Below, in pieces: positions 50,401 to 58,654 of a stretch of 64,000 bases of DNA. The position numbers were made by a program, and so were the translations under genes. The stretch covers positions 434,001 to 498,000 of the forward strand of contig NZ_JAZAQL010000001.1 in the NCBI RefSeq assembly GCF_037081675.1. The letters are read 5' to 3'. The notes below the pieces were generated by a model. It did no database searches, was not told where the DNA came from, and saw only the letters and a list, made by a program, of their open reading frames with translations. The stretch's first letter is position 1. Each line of letters opens with the position of its first letter. Source of the stretch: Halorubellus litoreus (GTDB lineage: Archaea > Halobacteriota > Halobacteria > Halobacteriales > Natrialbaceae).

Positions 50401-52195
50401 TCCGGGTCTCCAGGCTCGTCACGCGCTCCTCGCGGATGTAGTCCAGCGGCGGGTTCGTCACCTGCGCGAACAGCTGCTTGAAGTACGACGCGAGCGGGCG
50501 GTCGTGGTCCGAGAGCACCGACAGCGGCGTGTCGTCGCCCATCGAGCCGACGGGGTCCTTGCCCTTCTGACTCATCGGCTCGACGAGGTTGTCGATCTCG
50601 TCGTGCGTGTACCCGAACGCCGCCTGCTGCGCGCGGAGGTCGTCGACCGCGTCCACGATACCGCCGCCGTCCGCGTCGACCTCGCGCTCGTCCTCGACGT
50701 CGACGTCGCGCTCGGCGTCCAGTTCGTCGCCCTCGTCGGTGACGTCGTCGAGCGCGACCTGTTCGTCGGCGACCCACTCGCCGTACTTCGAGTCGGTGAG
50801 GTCGTCGAACACCTCGTCGTCCGTGAGTACACCCTGTTCGGGGTCGGCGACGAAACACTGGCCGGGTTCGAGGCGGCCGCGTTCCTCGACCTCGCTCTCG
50901 TCGACGTCGAGCGCGCCCGCCTCGCTCGCCATCACGAGCCGGCCGTCGGTCGTCACGTCGTACCGGCACGGCCGGAGGCCGTTCCGGTCGAGGACCGCGC
51001 CGACGCGCTCGCCGTCGGTCGCGGCGACGAGCGCCGGGCCGTCCCACGGCTCGACGAGGCTCGCGTGGTAGTCGTAGAACTCGCGGCGCTCGGCGCTCAT
51101 CGCGTCGTCGCCGCGCCACGCCTCCGGGACGAGCGTCCGGAGCGCGTGCGGGAGGTCGCGGCCGGACTCGAGGAGGAGTTCGAGCGTGTTGTCGATGCTC
51201 GCGGTGTCGGACTGCTCGGGGTCGTCGATGACCGGGCGGACGTCGGCGACGTCGAACGCGTCCGCTTCCATCTCGGTCTCGCGAGCACGCATCCAGTTGA
51301 CGTTCCCGCGGAGCGTGTTGAACTCGCCGTTGTGGATGATGTTCCGATAGGGGTGCGCGAGGTGCCAGGCGCCGAGCGTGTTCGTCGAGAAGCGCTCGTG
51401 CACCATCACGAACGTCGACCGGATGCGTTCGTCGGTGAGGTCCTGGTAGTACGACCGGACCTGTTCGCCCTTCAGCAGTCCCTTGTAGACGAGCGTCTGT
51501 CGGTCGAGCGAGCACACGTAGAACCGTTCGGCGTCCGCGTCGTCGACGTCGGGATGGGAGAAGTCGGGCGCGTCCTCGGCGGACTGGCCGGAGGTATCGG
51601 CGTCGTCGGCAGTCGGATGGGCGACGCCGTCGACGCGATGCTCGATGCGCTTCCGGGCGACGAACAGGTCGGTGTCGAAGGCGTCTCGGTCCTGGCCGTC
51701 GGCGGGCGCGACCGCGACCTGCCAGACGTCCGGTTCGGCGTCGCGCGCGGTCGCGCCGAGGTCGCTCGCGTCCGTCGGCACGTCCCGCCATTCGAGGACG
51801 TCGACGCCGCGAGCGTCGAGTTCCGCCGTGACGAGGTCCTGGAGTGCCTCGCGTGCAGCAGCGTCCTGCGGGAAGTACAGCGACCCGACGGCGTACACGT
51901 CGGGGAGGTCAGTGTCGAGGACGCCGTCGAAGAACGCGTCGGGCCGGCGGAGGAGGATGCCGGCGCCGTCGCCGGTGTCGGGTTCCGCGCCGGTGGTGCC
52001 GCGGTGTTCGAGGTTCACGAGGAGGTCGAGGCCGTCGCTGACGACGTCGTGACTGGGTTCGGCGTCGAAGTCCATGACGACGCCGACCCCGCAGTTCGCA
52101 CGCGCATCCGTGGGGTCCGCGAGGCCGCTCGTTCGCTGAGAGTCCATCGTATCGCCCAGTCCGGGGTCTCCGGACTGGTCGTGTGGCTGAGTCAT
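47453..52195 (-). CDS. gltB: Glutamate synthase large subunit
   Basis: This protein of about 1580 residues has the full bacterial-type glutamate synthase layout. The N-terminal class II glutaminase has catalytic Cys ~35 (ANCGVGVVMD, after a short propeptide). A central domain comes next, then the FMN/synthase barrel with the 3Fe-4S cysteines CHKNTCPVGVATQ. The C-terminal GXGXG beta-helix contains NRTGG-type glycine repeats. It makes glutamate from 2-oxoglutarate and glutamine. No small subunit (gltD) is nearby, so the electron donor is unclear; ferredoxin is likely. The start at 52195 is supported by a promoter ~75 bases upstream. Confidence 0.94.
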   Translation of the reverse strand: MTQPHDQSGDPGLGDTMDSQRTSGLADPTDARANCGVGVVMDFDAEPSHDVVSDGLDLLVNLEHRGTTGAEPDTGDGAGILLRRPDAFFDGVLDTDLPDVYAVGSLYFPQDAAAREALQDLVTAELDARGVDVLEWRDVPTDASDLGATARDAEPDVWQVAVAPADGQDRDAFDTDLFVARKRIEHRVDGVAHPTADDADTSGQSAEDAPDFSHPDVDDADAERFYVCSLDRQTLVYKGLLKGEQVRSYYQDLTDERIRSTFVMVHERFSTNTLGAWHLAHPYRNIIHNGEFNTLRGNVNWMRARETEMEADAFDVADVRPVIDDPEQSDTASIDNTLELLLESGRDLPHALRTLVPEAWRGDDAMSAERREFYDYHASLVEPWDGPALVAATDGERVGAVLDRNGLRPCRYDVTTDGRLVMASEAGALDVDESEVEERGRLEPGQCFVADPEQGVLTDDEVFDDLTDSKYGEWVADEQVALDDVTDEGDELDAERDVDVEDEREVDADGGGIVDAVDDLRAQQAAFGYTHDEIDNLVEPMSQKGKDPVGSMGDDTPLSVLSDHDRPLASYFKQLFAQVTNPPLDYIREERVTSLETRMGFQRNLLDETPAHARQLVADSPVLSLSEVDAIRALDGSADANGLESAVVDTTYDPDDATLEEAVEAVREDAFAVIEDGADVVVLSDRASGPERAAVPSLLATGGVHHHLVRTGARNRAGLVVDSADPRTVHQHATLVGYGADAVCPYLAYETLADLTAGSDGANTARACAAYREALEGGLLKIMAKMGISTVESYQGAQVFEAVGLAPEFVDEYFEGTENRTGGIGVDDVGADVAKRHAFAFGDDVELERQGEFEHRNGGRRHSWNPETVGALQRSVRTGDYEEYQNFASATNDTPDEEAPETLRGLLDFDTDSRESIPVEDVQPVHEIVERFSTAAMSLGSLSPEAHENNAVAMNRIGGKANTGEGGEPPERFDTEKECNVKQVASGRFGVTSTYLSNADEIQIKMAQGSKPGEGGHLPGEKVNEMIAHVRKSTPGVGLISPPPLHDIYSIEDLKQLIHDLKAASPDADINVKLVSEAGIGTVAAGVAKANADVVHISGHSGGTGASPKTSIKHAGLPWELGLAEAVQTLRRTGLRDRIRVTVDGGMKTGRDVAVAALLGGEEYVFGTASLVSSGCVMARQCHKNTCPVGVATQREDLRKRFPGEPEHVINYMTFLAQDLREYMAELGFSTVEDMIGRVDCLEQRDVAHERASKLDLSGVLAEVGDGPHTKVREQTHEVDAQLDWDVLDEAREAVEDRQPVGVSADISNTDRAVGATLSHEVTSRYGEAGLPAGTLTVDLEGTAGQSFGAFLASGVALHLRGGANDYVGKGLSGGRVVVDTPDRAGFEPTENVVAGNVALYGATDGEAYVNGRAGERFAVRNSGAHAVVEGVGDHGCEYMTGGVVAVLGDTGANFAAGMSGGLAYVLDESAFFDDVDAPAVAFEDRVNEGMVHVEHDLDERDATVLRRLVENHHAYTGSERAAALLENWEAALAAFAKVLPDAYEKVLSEREGFDVRDSPPASATADNAGSAQGYASSDD

Positions 52196-52269
52196 GCTAC
52201 GTCCTCCCACAAGCACCTACAAGAGGCTACTCCTGAATCACTAAGGGTCTCTTAATCCCCCACTAGGAG

Positions 52270-52277
52270 ATATAAGG
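52270..52277 (-). promoter_or_regulatory. Likely promoter of gltB
   Basis: On the minus strand a CTTATAT box lies ~75 bases before the ATG at 52195, giving a leader of about 50 bases. The rest of the 269-base gap to the histidine kinase (52196-52464) has a second AT stretch at 52371-52380 but no supported gene. Confidence 0.5.
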
Positions 52278-52464
52278 GATTCGGCGCCGATTCCCATACA
52301 GGAAGCAGTCTCGAGGGGCGCCATACGTTCACAAACCATCTTCGAGAAATCCTGGACGAACGGTCGGAGAAAATATTATTCCGCGCTCCCCAGGCCTGTA
52401 ACTTCCTCGGCGCGAGCGGAGGCTTGCCGACCCGTCGACGCACCCCGAAGAACGACCGCCCGAG

Positions 52465-53994
52465 TCAGTTCACGTGAAACTCGAAACGCGCGCCGCCCTG
52501 CTCGCTCGCCGCGACCGCCGGCTCCCAGCCGTGCGCTCGCGCGATCCGTGACACGATACCGAGCCCGAGCCCCGTCCCGTCGTCGCTCGTCGAGTACCCC
52601 GCCTCGAACACCTGGTCGCGCTCCCCGGACGGGATACCGACGCCGTCGTCCGCGACGAAGAACCCATCGGCGTCCGCGAGCGCATCCACCACCACGGTCA
52701 CGCCTTCGTGTCCACCGTCCGTCTCGCCCGACACCGCCCCATCCACCTCGCGCTCGGGCATCGCGTGCTCCTGCGCGTTCCGGAACAGGTTCTCGAACAC
52801 CTGCAGGAGCCGGTCGCGGTCCGCCGCCACCACGCCCGGCTCCCGAACCACGAGCGACGACGTGGACGCACTCACGCTCGCCCACGCCTCCCGCGCGACC
52901 GCCGCAACCTCGACGTCCGTCGTTTCGTCCACGTCCTCGCCCTCGCGAGCGAGCGTCAACACCTCCTCGATGATCGACTCCATGCGCTCGAACGCGTACT
53001 CCACGTCCTCGGCCGTCTCCGGATCGCCCGTCTCCTTGTACAGCTCGAACGACCCACGGCCGAGACTCAACGGGTTCCGGAGGTCGTGCGCGACCACGCT
53101 CGCGAACTCGTCCAACCGCTCGTTCTGGCGCTCCAACGCCTCGCGCTGCGCGTGGAGCTGCTCGCGCTGACGCGCTTGCTGGATCGCCGCCGCCGTGTTC
53201 TCCGCGAGAATCTCCGCGAACCGCCGGTCCGAATCGTCGAACTGGTCGCCGAACTTCCCGAGCGACAACACGCCGAACTCGCCGATCGGGACGTACATCG
53301 CGAACGCGAACACGTCCCGGTCGTAGGGGTCGTCCGGCCCGATCTCGTCGACGACCGTCGTCCCGTTCCGGAACGCACGCCCGTGCGGCGAATCGTCCAC
53401 CGGGTACGGCGGCCGAGAATCGATATCGTCGACGCGCCCCCCGAACGTCACGTGCCGCAGCACGTCCTCCTCCGCGTCGAACTCGCGGACCGCCGTCCCC
53501 GGGAACCCGAGCACGTCGTTCGCCGCCTCCCCGCAGAGCTCGTACGCCTCCGCCGGCGAATCCGCCGTCATCAACCCGCGGGTCGCGTCGTGCAACGCCT
53601 CGACGGTCTCGTCGTACCGCTCGCTCGTCCCCAGGTCCGTCAACGACCACACGAACCCCCGCGTCTCACCGTCCCGCTGGAACGGCGTCACCGTCGCCTC
53701 GTAGAGATACCACGACCCCTCCCCGGCGCGTCGAGCGCGCGCCTCGAACGTCACCTCCGACACGGACTCCGCCGACAGCGACGCCGCCGCGTCCTGGTAC
53801 GCCTCGAACGTCCGGCTCGCGAGCAACCCCTCCTCGACGAGGTCGCGGAGATGCTCGCCGACGAGGTCGTCGAAGTCCCGCCCGAACAGGACCGAGCACC
53901 GGTCGTTCCCCAGGGAGACGCGACCGCCGCGCGTCACGACGAACACGGCACCGGGGAACGACTCCAGGACGGAGGACGTCGTATCGTCGAACAT
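52465..53994 (-). CDS. PAS-GAF sensor histidine kinase
   Basis: This 509-residue sensor kinase has no membrane segment. Residues ~1-115 are a PAS domain (FPGAVFVVTRGGRVSLGNDR) and ~130-270 a GAF domain. A HisKA helix carries H303 in FASVVAHDLRNPLSL, and the HATPase has an N box (VFENLFRNAQEHA), G1 (DDGVGIPSG) and G2 (GTGLGLGIVSRIA). It autophosphorylates on the His and signals to a response regulator not found nearby. The ATG at 53994 is preferred to a GTG at 54021, because the TATA-like box at ~54037 is too close to the latter. The ligand is unknown. Confidence 0.9.
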   Translation of the reverse strand: MFDDTTSSVLESFPGAVFVVTRGGRVSLGNDRCSVLFGRDFDDLVGEHLRDLVEEGLLASRTFEAYQDAAASLSAESVSEVTFEARARRAGEGSWYLYEATVTPFQRDGETRGFVWSLTDLGTSERYDETVEALHDATRGLMTADSPAEAYELCGEAANDVLGFPGTAVREFDAEEDVLRHVTFGGRVDDIDSRPPYPVDDSPHGRAFRNGTTVVDEIGPDDPYDRDVFAFAMYVPIGEFGVLSLGKFGDQFDDSDRRFAEILAENTAAAIQQARQREQLHAQREALERQNERLDEFASVVAHDLRNPLSLGRGSFELYKETGDPETAEDVEYAFERMESIIEEVLTLAREGEDVDETTDVEVAAVAREAWASVSASTSSLVVREPGVVAADRDRLLQVFENLFRNAQEHAMPEREVDGAVSGETDGGHEGVTVVVDALADADGFFVADDGVGIPSGERDQVFEAGYSTSDDGTGLGLGIVSRIARAHGWEPAVAASEQGGARFEFHVN

Positions 53995-54149
53995 GAAAAC
54001 GAACCAGTAATCGTCCGACACTTTCGGCCGCTGCGATAAGAGCGTATCGGCAGATTCGAGCCTCGAAAAGCGACCACGAGCGCGCCCCGTCGACCCGTCA
54101 CCAACGGTCGAACCGCCCGTTTGGGCGGGTACACCCGGCGTAAGACGGC

Positions 54150-55649
54150 TCAGTACGTCTTCGCGAAGTACGCGACCTCGGTCGCGTCCTCACCGCACAT
54201 CGTGCACTCGTCGCCCTCGACCGCGACTTCCTCACCACCCTCGACGGCCGCCTCCGGCGCCTCGCCGTCCTCCAAGGGCAGCATCGCGATCTCCGCGGCG
54301 ACCTTCTCCTTGATGACCTCCTCGCACGCCTCGTCACCGCACCACGGCGTCTTCACGAACCCACCGTGCTGGCCGATGGTCCCCATGATCTCCTCGGGCT
54401 CGGTGGCGGTTCGGACGTTCTCCGCGAGGTTCTCCGCGGCCTTCGCGTACAGCTCGTCGAACACGGTGTCGAGCTGGTCGTCGACCTCGTCGACGAGCTC
54501 GGTCCGGTCGAGCTCGCGCTTCGTGTTCTGGTTGTCCGACCGACGGACCGCGGTGACGACCTCGTCCTCGACCTCGTTCGGGCCGATCTCGATGCGGAGC
54601 GGGACGCCCTTGAGCTCCCACTCGTTGAACTTGAACCCGGGGTTGCGCTGGTCGCGGTCGTCGAGGTGCACGCGCACGTCGCCCGCCTCTTCGAGTTCCG
54701 CCGCGACCTCGGTCGCGTACTGGAGGACGTCGTCCTTCGTGTCCTCCTGCCAGATGGGGACGATGACGACCTGCTCGGGCGCCACAGCGGGCGGGAGCAC
54801 GAGCCCCTGGTCGTCGCTGTGGGTCATGATGAGCGCACCGAGTGCGCGCCAGGACAGCCCCCACGACGTCGTCCACGCCGTCCGCTCCTCCTCGTCCTCG
54901 TCCGTGTACGTCACGTCGTACGCCTCCGCGAACGACTGGCCGAGCGCGTGACTCGTCCCACCCTGCACGGACTTCCCATCGGGCATGAGCGCCTCGACGG
55001 TCGTCGTCATGTCCGCGCCCGGGAACTTGTCGTGCTCGGGCTTCTTCCCGCGGAGCACCGGGATGGCGAGCACGTCCTCGTACAGGCGCTCGTACTGGCC
55101 GAGACGCATCATGACCTCGTCGAGCGCGCCGTCCTCGGTCGCGTGCGCCGTGTGGCCCTCCTGCCAGAGGAACTCCTTCGTCCGGAAGAACGGCTTCGTC
55201 TCCGTCGCCTCCCACCGGATCACCGAACACCACTGGTTGAGCCGCATCGGGAGGTCGCGGTGACTGCGCGTCCACTCGCTCATGAACGGCGTGATGATGG
55301 ACTCGCTCGTCGGCCGGACCGCGAGGCGCTCCTCGAGTTCCTCGTACCCGCCGTGGGTGACCCACGCGACCTCCGGGTCGAACCCTTCGACGATGTCCGC
55401 CTCGCGCTCGAGGAACGACTCCGGGATGAGTACGGGGAAGTACGCGTTCCGCGCACCGGTCTCCTTGAACCAGCCGTCGAGGTGATTCTGGAGGCGCTCC
55501 CAGAGCTCGTAGCCGCGCGGGCGGGTGACGATGAAGCCACCCATCGGCGCGTAGTCCGCGAGTTTCGCCTTCTGGACGACCTCCGCGTACCACTCGCCCG
55601 TGTTGTGGTTCTTGCTCTCCGTGATACCGAGTTCCTGCTCGCCACTCAT
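54150..55649 (-). CDS. proS: Proline--tRNA ligase (archaeal/eukaryotic type)
   Basis: This 499-residue class II aminoacyl-tRNA synthetase charges tRNA-Pro. Motif 2 is RWEATETKPFFRTKEFLWQE, and motif 3 lies near the GLSWRALGALIMTHSDDQG stretch. The anticodon-binding domain is followed by the C-terminal zinc domain of the archaeal type (CGDEAC and CTMCGEDA), ending in the conserved Tyr. No editing INS domain is present, as expected for this type. It is a single gene with a typical start. Confidence 0.95.
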   Translation of the reverse strand: MSGEQELGITESKNHNTGEWYAEVVQKAKLADYAPMGGFIVTRPRGYELWERLQNHLDGWFKETGARNAYFPVLIPESFLEREADIVEGFDPEVAWVTHGGYEELEERLAVRPTSESIITPFMSEWTRSHRDLPMRLNQWCSVIRWEATETKPFFRTKEFLWQEGHTAHATEDGALDEVMMRLGQYERLYEDVLAIPVLRGKKPEHDKFPGADMTTTVEALMPDGKSVQGGTSHALGQSFAEAYDVTYTDEDEEERTAWTTSWGLSWRALGALIMTHSDDQGLVLPPAVAPEQVVIVPIWQEDTKDDVLQYATEVAAELEEAGDVRVHLDDRDQRNPGFKFNEWELKGVPLRIEIGPNEVEDEVVTAVRRSDNQNTKRELDRTELVDEVDDQLDTVFDELYAKAAENLAENVRTATEPEEIMGTIGQHGGFVKTPWCGDEACEEVIKEKVAAEIAMLPLEDGEAPEAAVEGGEEVAVEGDECTMCGEDATEVAYFAKTY

Positions 55650-55724
55650 TACGCCAGTCGACGCCCACCGCGACCATAAGGGCATTGAAGCCCGCGGCGC
55701 GCTGTGGTACGCGGCCGGTCCCGC

Positions 55725-56351
55725 TCAGTCGTCGTCGAGGTCGACGCCCGATCCGTCCGCGTCGAGGTCGACGCCGACCGCGACGTCGTGCTCGAGCATC
55801 TCGTCGCCGTCCGCGTCGAAGTAGAACACGCCGCGGATGGTGTCGCCATCGAGGACGTGCGGCAGCCATAGCTCGTCGTCCTCCCACATCTCGTCGTAGG
55901 GGACGTCCTCGCGAGCGCGCCACTCCGGGAACGCCTCCGGCGTCTCCTCGGGACTCCCGGTGACCGAGTGCGCGACGTAGACGTGACAGCAGAAGACGTG
56001 CTCGCGGCCGAAGTAGAAGTCGAACTCGCCGCGCTTCGCGAGGTCCGCGACCTCGACGCCAGTCTCCTCCTTCGTCTCGCGCGCCGCCGCCTCGCGCGGG
56101 GTCTCGCCGGCCTCCACCTTCCCACCGGGGCCGTTGTAGAGGTCCGCGCCGAGCCCGCGGCGCTTCCGTATCATGAGGAGTTCGTCGTCGGCCGCGAGCG
56201 GGAGCGACCCGCGGAGGGGATAGCAGATGGTCGCGTCGTCGCGCTCGCCCGCGAACGCGTCGCTCGGCACGCCGTCGGCGACGTCCACGTCCGCGTGCTC
56301 GGTCCACACACCCACCGCCTCGGGTCCAGCGTCGGGCGACCCCTCGTCCAT
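55725..56351 (-). CDS. Nudix hydrolase (8-oxo-dGTP diphosphatase-like)
   Basis: This 208-residue protein has a complete Nudix box from G77 to V99 (GKVEAGETPREAAARETKEE), which binds Mg and cleaves nucleoside diphosphates linked to X. The core strands FDFYFGREHVFCCHVYVAHS and LWLPHVLDGD resemble MTH1-type 8-oxo-dGTP or 2-hydroxy-dATP hydrolases. An acidic N-terminal ~35 residues precede the core, and a C-terminal Asp-rich tail ends it. Substrate choice is inferred from resemblance. Confidence 0.85.
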   Translation of the reverse strand: MDEGSPDAGPEAVGVWTEHADVDVADGVPSDAFAGERDDATICYPLRGSLPLAADDELLMIRKRRGLGADLYNGPGGKVEAGETPREAAARETKEETGVEVADLAKRGEFDFYFGREHVFCCHVYVAHSVTGSPEETPEAFPEWRAREDVPYDEMWEDDELWLPHVLDGDTIRGVFYFDADGDEMLEHDVAVGVDLDADGSGVDLDDD

Positions 56352-56403
56352 ACCCGGAGATGAGCACGCGGGCACAATCAAGCGTTCGGACGCGACCGCG
56401 CTG

Positions 56404-56883
56404 TCAGTCGTCCTCAGCGGTCGCGAGCCGCGATTCGAGGACGTCCCGGAGGATGGTGCGGTGACAGCGCTTCTTCTCGGTGTTCTCGAAGCACACGAGC
56501 GCGACGTCCTCGCCGTCGCGGACGCGCTCGGCGAGCGACTCCAGTGCCACCGCGGCGTCCGCGTCCGACTCCAGGTGCGTCCGATACCGCTCGGCGAAGT
56601 CCACGTCGAGCCACGCCTCGTTGTGCGCCTCCCGCTCGCAGACGCCGCGCATCTCGAAGTCCTCCTGCAGCTGTTTCGTCTCGTCGAGGAGGCCGGATGG
56701 CGGGGCGAGCGCCGGTTCGTTCTCGTCGACGCTCCCCGAGAACCACCGCGTCGGCCGCCGCACGACGCCGACGCGCGTCGCATCGCCGACGTCGGCGAGG
56801 TCGTGCTGGAGCGCCGCGACGTACGTGTCGAGCACCCGGCCAGGTGCGTCGGATTCGTCGGTCACGCCCGAATCGTCGGTCAC
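56404..56883 (-). CDS. DUF488 family protein
   Basis: This 159-residue protein uses a GTG start (a second GTG six codons in is possible). It carries the DUF488 signature, a strand VALVCFENTEKKRCHRTILR with the conserved Cys-His-Arg, and an upstream RRPTRWFSGS segment. The fold is thought to be nucleotide-binding-like; no activity is established. It is flanked by the Nudix and lipoprotein genes on the same strand with short gaps and could be co-transcribed. Confidence 0.8.
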   Translation of the reverse strand: MTDDSGVTDESDAPGRVLDTYVAALQHDLADVGDATRVGVVRRPTRWFSGSVDENEPALAPPSGLLDETKQLQEDFEMRGVCEREAHNEAWLDVDFAERYRTHLESDADAAVALESLAERVRDGEDVALVCFENTEKKRCHRTILRDVLESRLATAEDD

Positions 56884-56912
56884 AGGTCGAGCGACGAACG
56901 CGACCCACTAAG

Positions 56913-57758
56913 TCACTCGGTCGTCGTCGGGACCGCCACGGTGCGTTCCATCGTCCCCGACCCCCAGTCGAGGACGACCACCTGCTCGTTCACGCTCGGC
57001 ACCAGGCCGACCGACCGCGTCACCGTCCTCGTCTCGCCCGCCGCGACCTCGACGCGGAGTTCGCCCTGATCCGAGACGGCGCGCGAGCCGAGTTCCGCGA
57101 GGAACTCGCCGTCGCCCTCGCCGACGTTCGCGACCGTGAACGACACCGCGACCTCGTCGCCGTCCGCGCGCGCCGGCACCTGGAACGGCCGCACCTCGAA
57201 CGCGGGAGGGTTCCTCAGCGAGGGGACCAGCGAGTTCGTGAGCGGAAACACCGGAGTTTCGACCGCGCCGACCCACGCCAGCGCCACCGCCTCGGGGTCG
57301 ACGTCGAGCGGAAGCGAGAACGCGAGGTGGACGCCGTCGGTGAACGGCTGGACGGTCTCGGAGACCGGCTCGATAGCGGCGTCGTCGACGCGGAGCTCGC
57401 AGGCGTCTCGCGCCGCCTGCTGTGGGTCGTCGCCGGACACCTCGAGTTCGACGACGACGTACTGGCGGTCGGCCTCCGCGCTGACGCTCGGGTGCGTGCC
57501 CGCGAGGAGCGTGACGATGGCGCGCGACGTCCGCGCCGACGCCAGCCGGACCGACCGACCGTCGACGTCCGCGCGTCTCGCGGGAGCCGCATCCCCCTCA
57601 TCGGTGCCGTCTTGCGTCGTCGCGTTCGTCGTCGTCGACCGCGTCCCGGTGGGCTCGGTCGTGCCGCCGCCACCGTCGGTCGCGTCGAGACAGCCCGCCG
57701 TCGCGGCGAGCGCCGGCAGGACGGCAGCGACGACGGCACGGCGAGAGACGCGTTTCAT
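56913..57758 (-). CDS. Secreted lipoprotein, Tat-type signal
   Basis: This 281-residue protein begins MKRVSRRAVVAAVLPALAAT, a twin-arginine-like signal with a lipobox ending at Cys23 (TAGCL). A Thr/Gly/Asp-rich linker follows, then a beta-rich domain including QYVVVELEVSGDDPQQAARD and VAVSFTVANVGEGDGEFLAE, which looks like a CARDB-type or Ig-like fold. It is anchored outside the cell. The family and ligand are not recognised. Confidence 0.78.
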   Translation of the reverse strand: MKRVSRRAVVAAVLPALAATAGCLDATDGGGGTTEPTGTRSTTTNATTQDGTDEGDAAPARRADVDGRSVRLASARTSRAIVTLLAGTHPSVSAEADRQYVVVELEVSGDDPQQAARDACELRVDDAAIEPVSETVQPFTDGVHLAFSLPLDVDPEAVALAWVGAVETPVFPLTNSLVPSLRNPPAFEVRPFQVPARADGDEVAVSFTVANVGEGDGEFLAELGSRAVSDQGELRVEVAAGETRTVTRSVGLVPSVNEQVVVLDWGSGTMERTVAVPTTTE

Positions 57759-57842
57759 GCCAGTACAAGCGGCCACGGCCGGTAAGTGTCTTGTCGAGAC
57801 TCTAATGCGAGTTTCACCGGAGCAGCATCGGGAGTGCCCGCC

Positions 57843-58349
57843 TTACCGGTTCGCGCGTTCGACGGCGTCCGCGACCGCGAACGGACTCGGTTCCTCGGTC
57901 CACCCCCAGCCGGGGACGTGCTCCTGGACGCCGGCGGCGAGCGCGGCGTCGAGGTCGTCCGCGCCAGCGGCCTCGTCGTCGTCGCCGTGCGTGTCGACGT
58001 CCGCGTAGTGGAACGTCGCCTCGCCGAGCATGCGGAGCGGCTGGCCGCCCGCGATGGTGCCCGCGAGCTCGCGCCCGAGGACCTCGTCGACGACGAACCC
58101 CGGATAGTCGCCGTCGACGTCCAGATCCCGGAGGAGTGCAACGAGCGCCGCGACGTTCACCGCGCGGTCGCCGTCCGCGAACGTCTCGTCCACGACCGCC
58201 CGGTACTGCGCGTCCGTCACGTGGTCGACGTCGAGACCGAACAGCTCTCCGAGGTCGTCCCGAACCGCATTGATGAGCGGGACGACGACGTTCGCGCGCT
58301 CGCGCGCCCACTCGTACTCGCTCGCGACCATCGACGGCGTGACGTGCAT
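57843..58349 (-). CDS. Conserved haloarchaeal hypothetical protein
   Basis: This 168-residue acidic soluble protein (MHVTPSMVASEYEWARERAN...) is predicted mostly helical. The segments FVVDEVLGRELAGTIAGGQP and a Trp-rich HVPGWGWTEEPS stand out. No catalytic motif or cofactor site is visible and I do not recognise the family. The start at 58349 was chosen over an ATG ten codons upstream. It diverges from the aCPSF1 leader. Confidence 0.7.
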   Translation of the reverse strand: MHVTPSMVASEYEWARERANVVVPLINAVRDDLGELFGLDVDHVTDAQYRAVVDETFADGDRAVNVAALVALLRDLDVDGDYPGFVVDEVLGRELAGTIAGGQPLRMLGEATFHYADVDTHGDDDEAAGADDLDAALAAGVQEHVPGWGWTEEPSPFAVADAVERANR

Positions 58350-58392
58350 ACCCGCCGGTACCGTGCGAGGGCGCCTCAAGTTTGCGAAGGCT

Positions 58393-58399
58393 TTTATAA
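58393..58399 (+). promoter_or_regulatory. TATA box of the aCPSF1 transcript
   Basis: TTTATAA is a strong box in a GC-rich gap. Transcription should start near 58422-58425, leaving a leader of roughly 225 bases before the ATG at 58651, exceptional in this window, where most genes are leaderless. The gap 58350-58650 otherwise holds only the leader. Confidence 0.6.
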
Positions 58400-58498
58400 C
58401 TCCGCGGATTAATCGACGAGTAAGCGGGTTCTCCCTGGACTCCCCCCAGTGGGCGACGAACCGTACGAGCGGTCAGCCGGCCCGGGGCACACTAACCG

Positions 58499-58654
58499 AT
58501 GAACTACTGCTGTAATCGACAGTCCACGTTCCGCTCGCGCGTCCATCGCCGTCGCCGCGACGGCGACGACCAGCCCCGCGGCGCGTCCAGGGACCCCCTG
58601 CGAGCACGAACACGCGTTCGCGCTCGCTGGACCCCACATCTGCAGCACTCATGA
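58499..58654 (+). CDS. Candidate upstream ORF in the aCPSF1 leader
   Basis: This 51-codon ORF (MNYCCNRQSTFRS...) ends in a TGA that overlaps the aCPSF1 ATG (ATGA), the same coupling seen between real operon genes here. The peptide is Arg-rich, unlike haloarchaeal proteins, so it may be a regulatory uORF or a chance frame. Confidence 0.25.
   Translation: MNYCCNRQSTFRSRVHRRRRDGDDQPRGASRDPLRARTRVRARWTPHLQHS
58546..58566 (+). other. Strong hairpin in the aCPSF1 leader
   Basis: Arms TCGCCGTCGC and GCGACGGCGA surround a single C, so an 8-base stem with a five-base loop can form in the leader RNA about 85 bases before the ATG. Confidence 0.5.

Noticed and set aside
47654..52255. 1533-codon open frame antisense to gltB
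   Set aside because: Its product is Arg/Val-rich with no family features and it mirrors gltB codon structure; long antisense frames are expected in very GC-rich coding DNA.
52252..52443. 63-codon minus-strand frame between gltB and the kinase
   Set aside because: Basic, low-acid composition and no start signals; it overlaps the gltB promoter.
58409..58648. 79-codon minus-strand frame in the aCPSF1 leader
   Set aside because: No haloarchaeal composition, no promoter, and it overlaps the leader hairpin.
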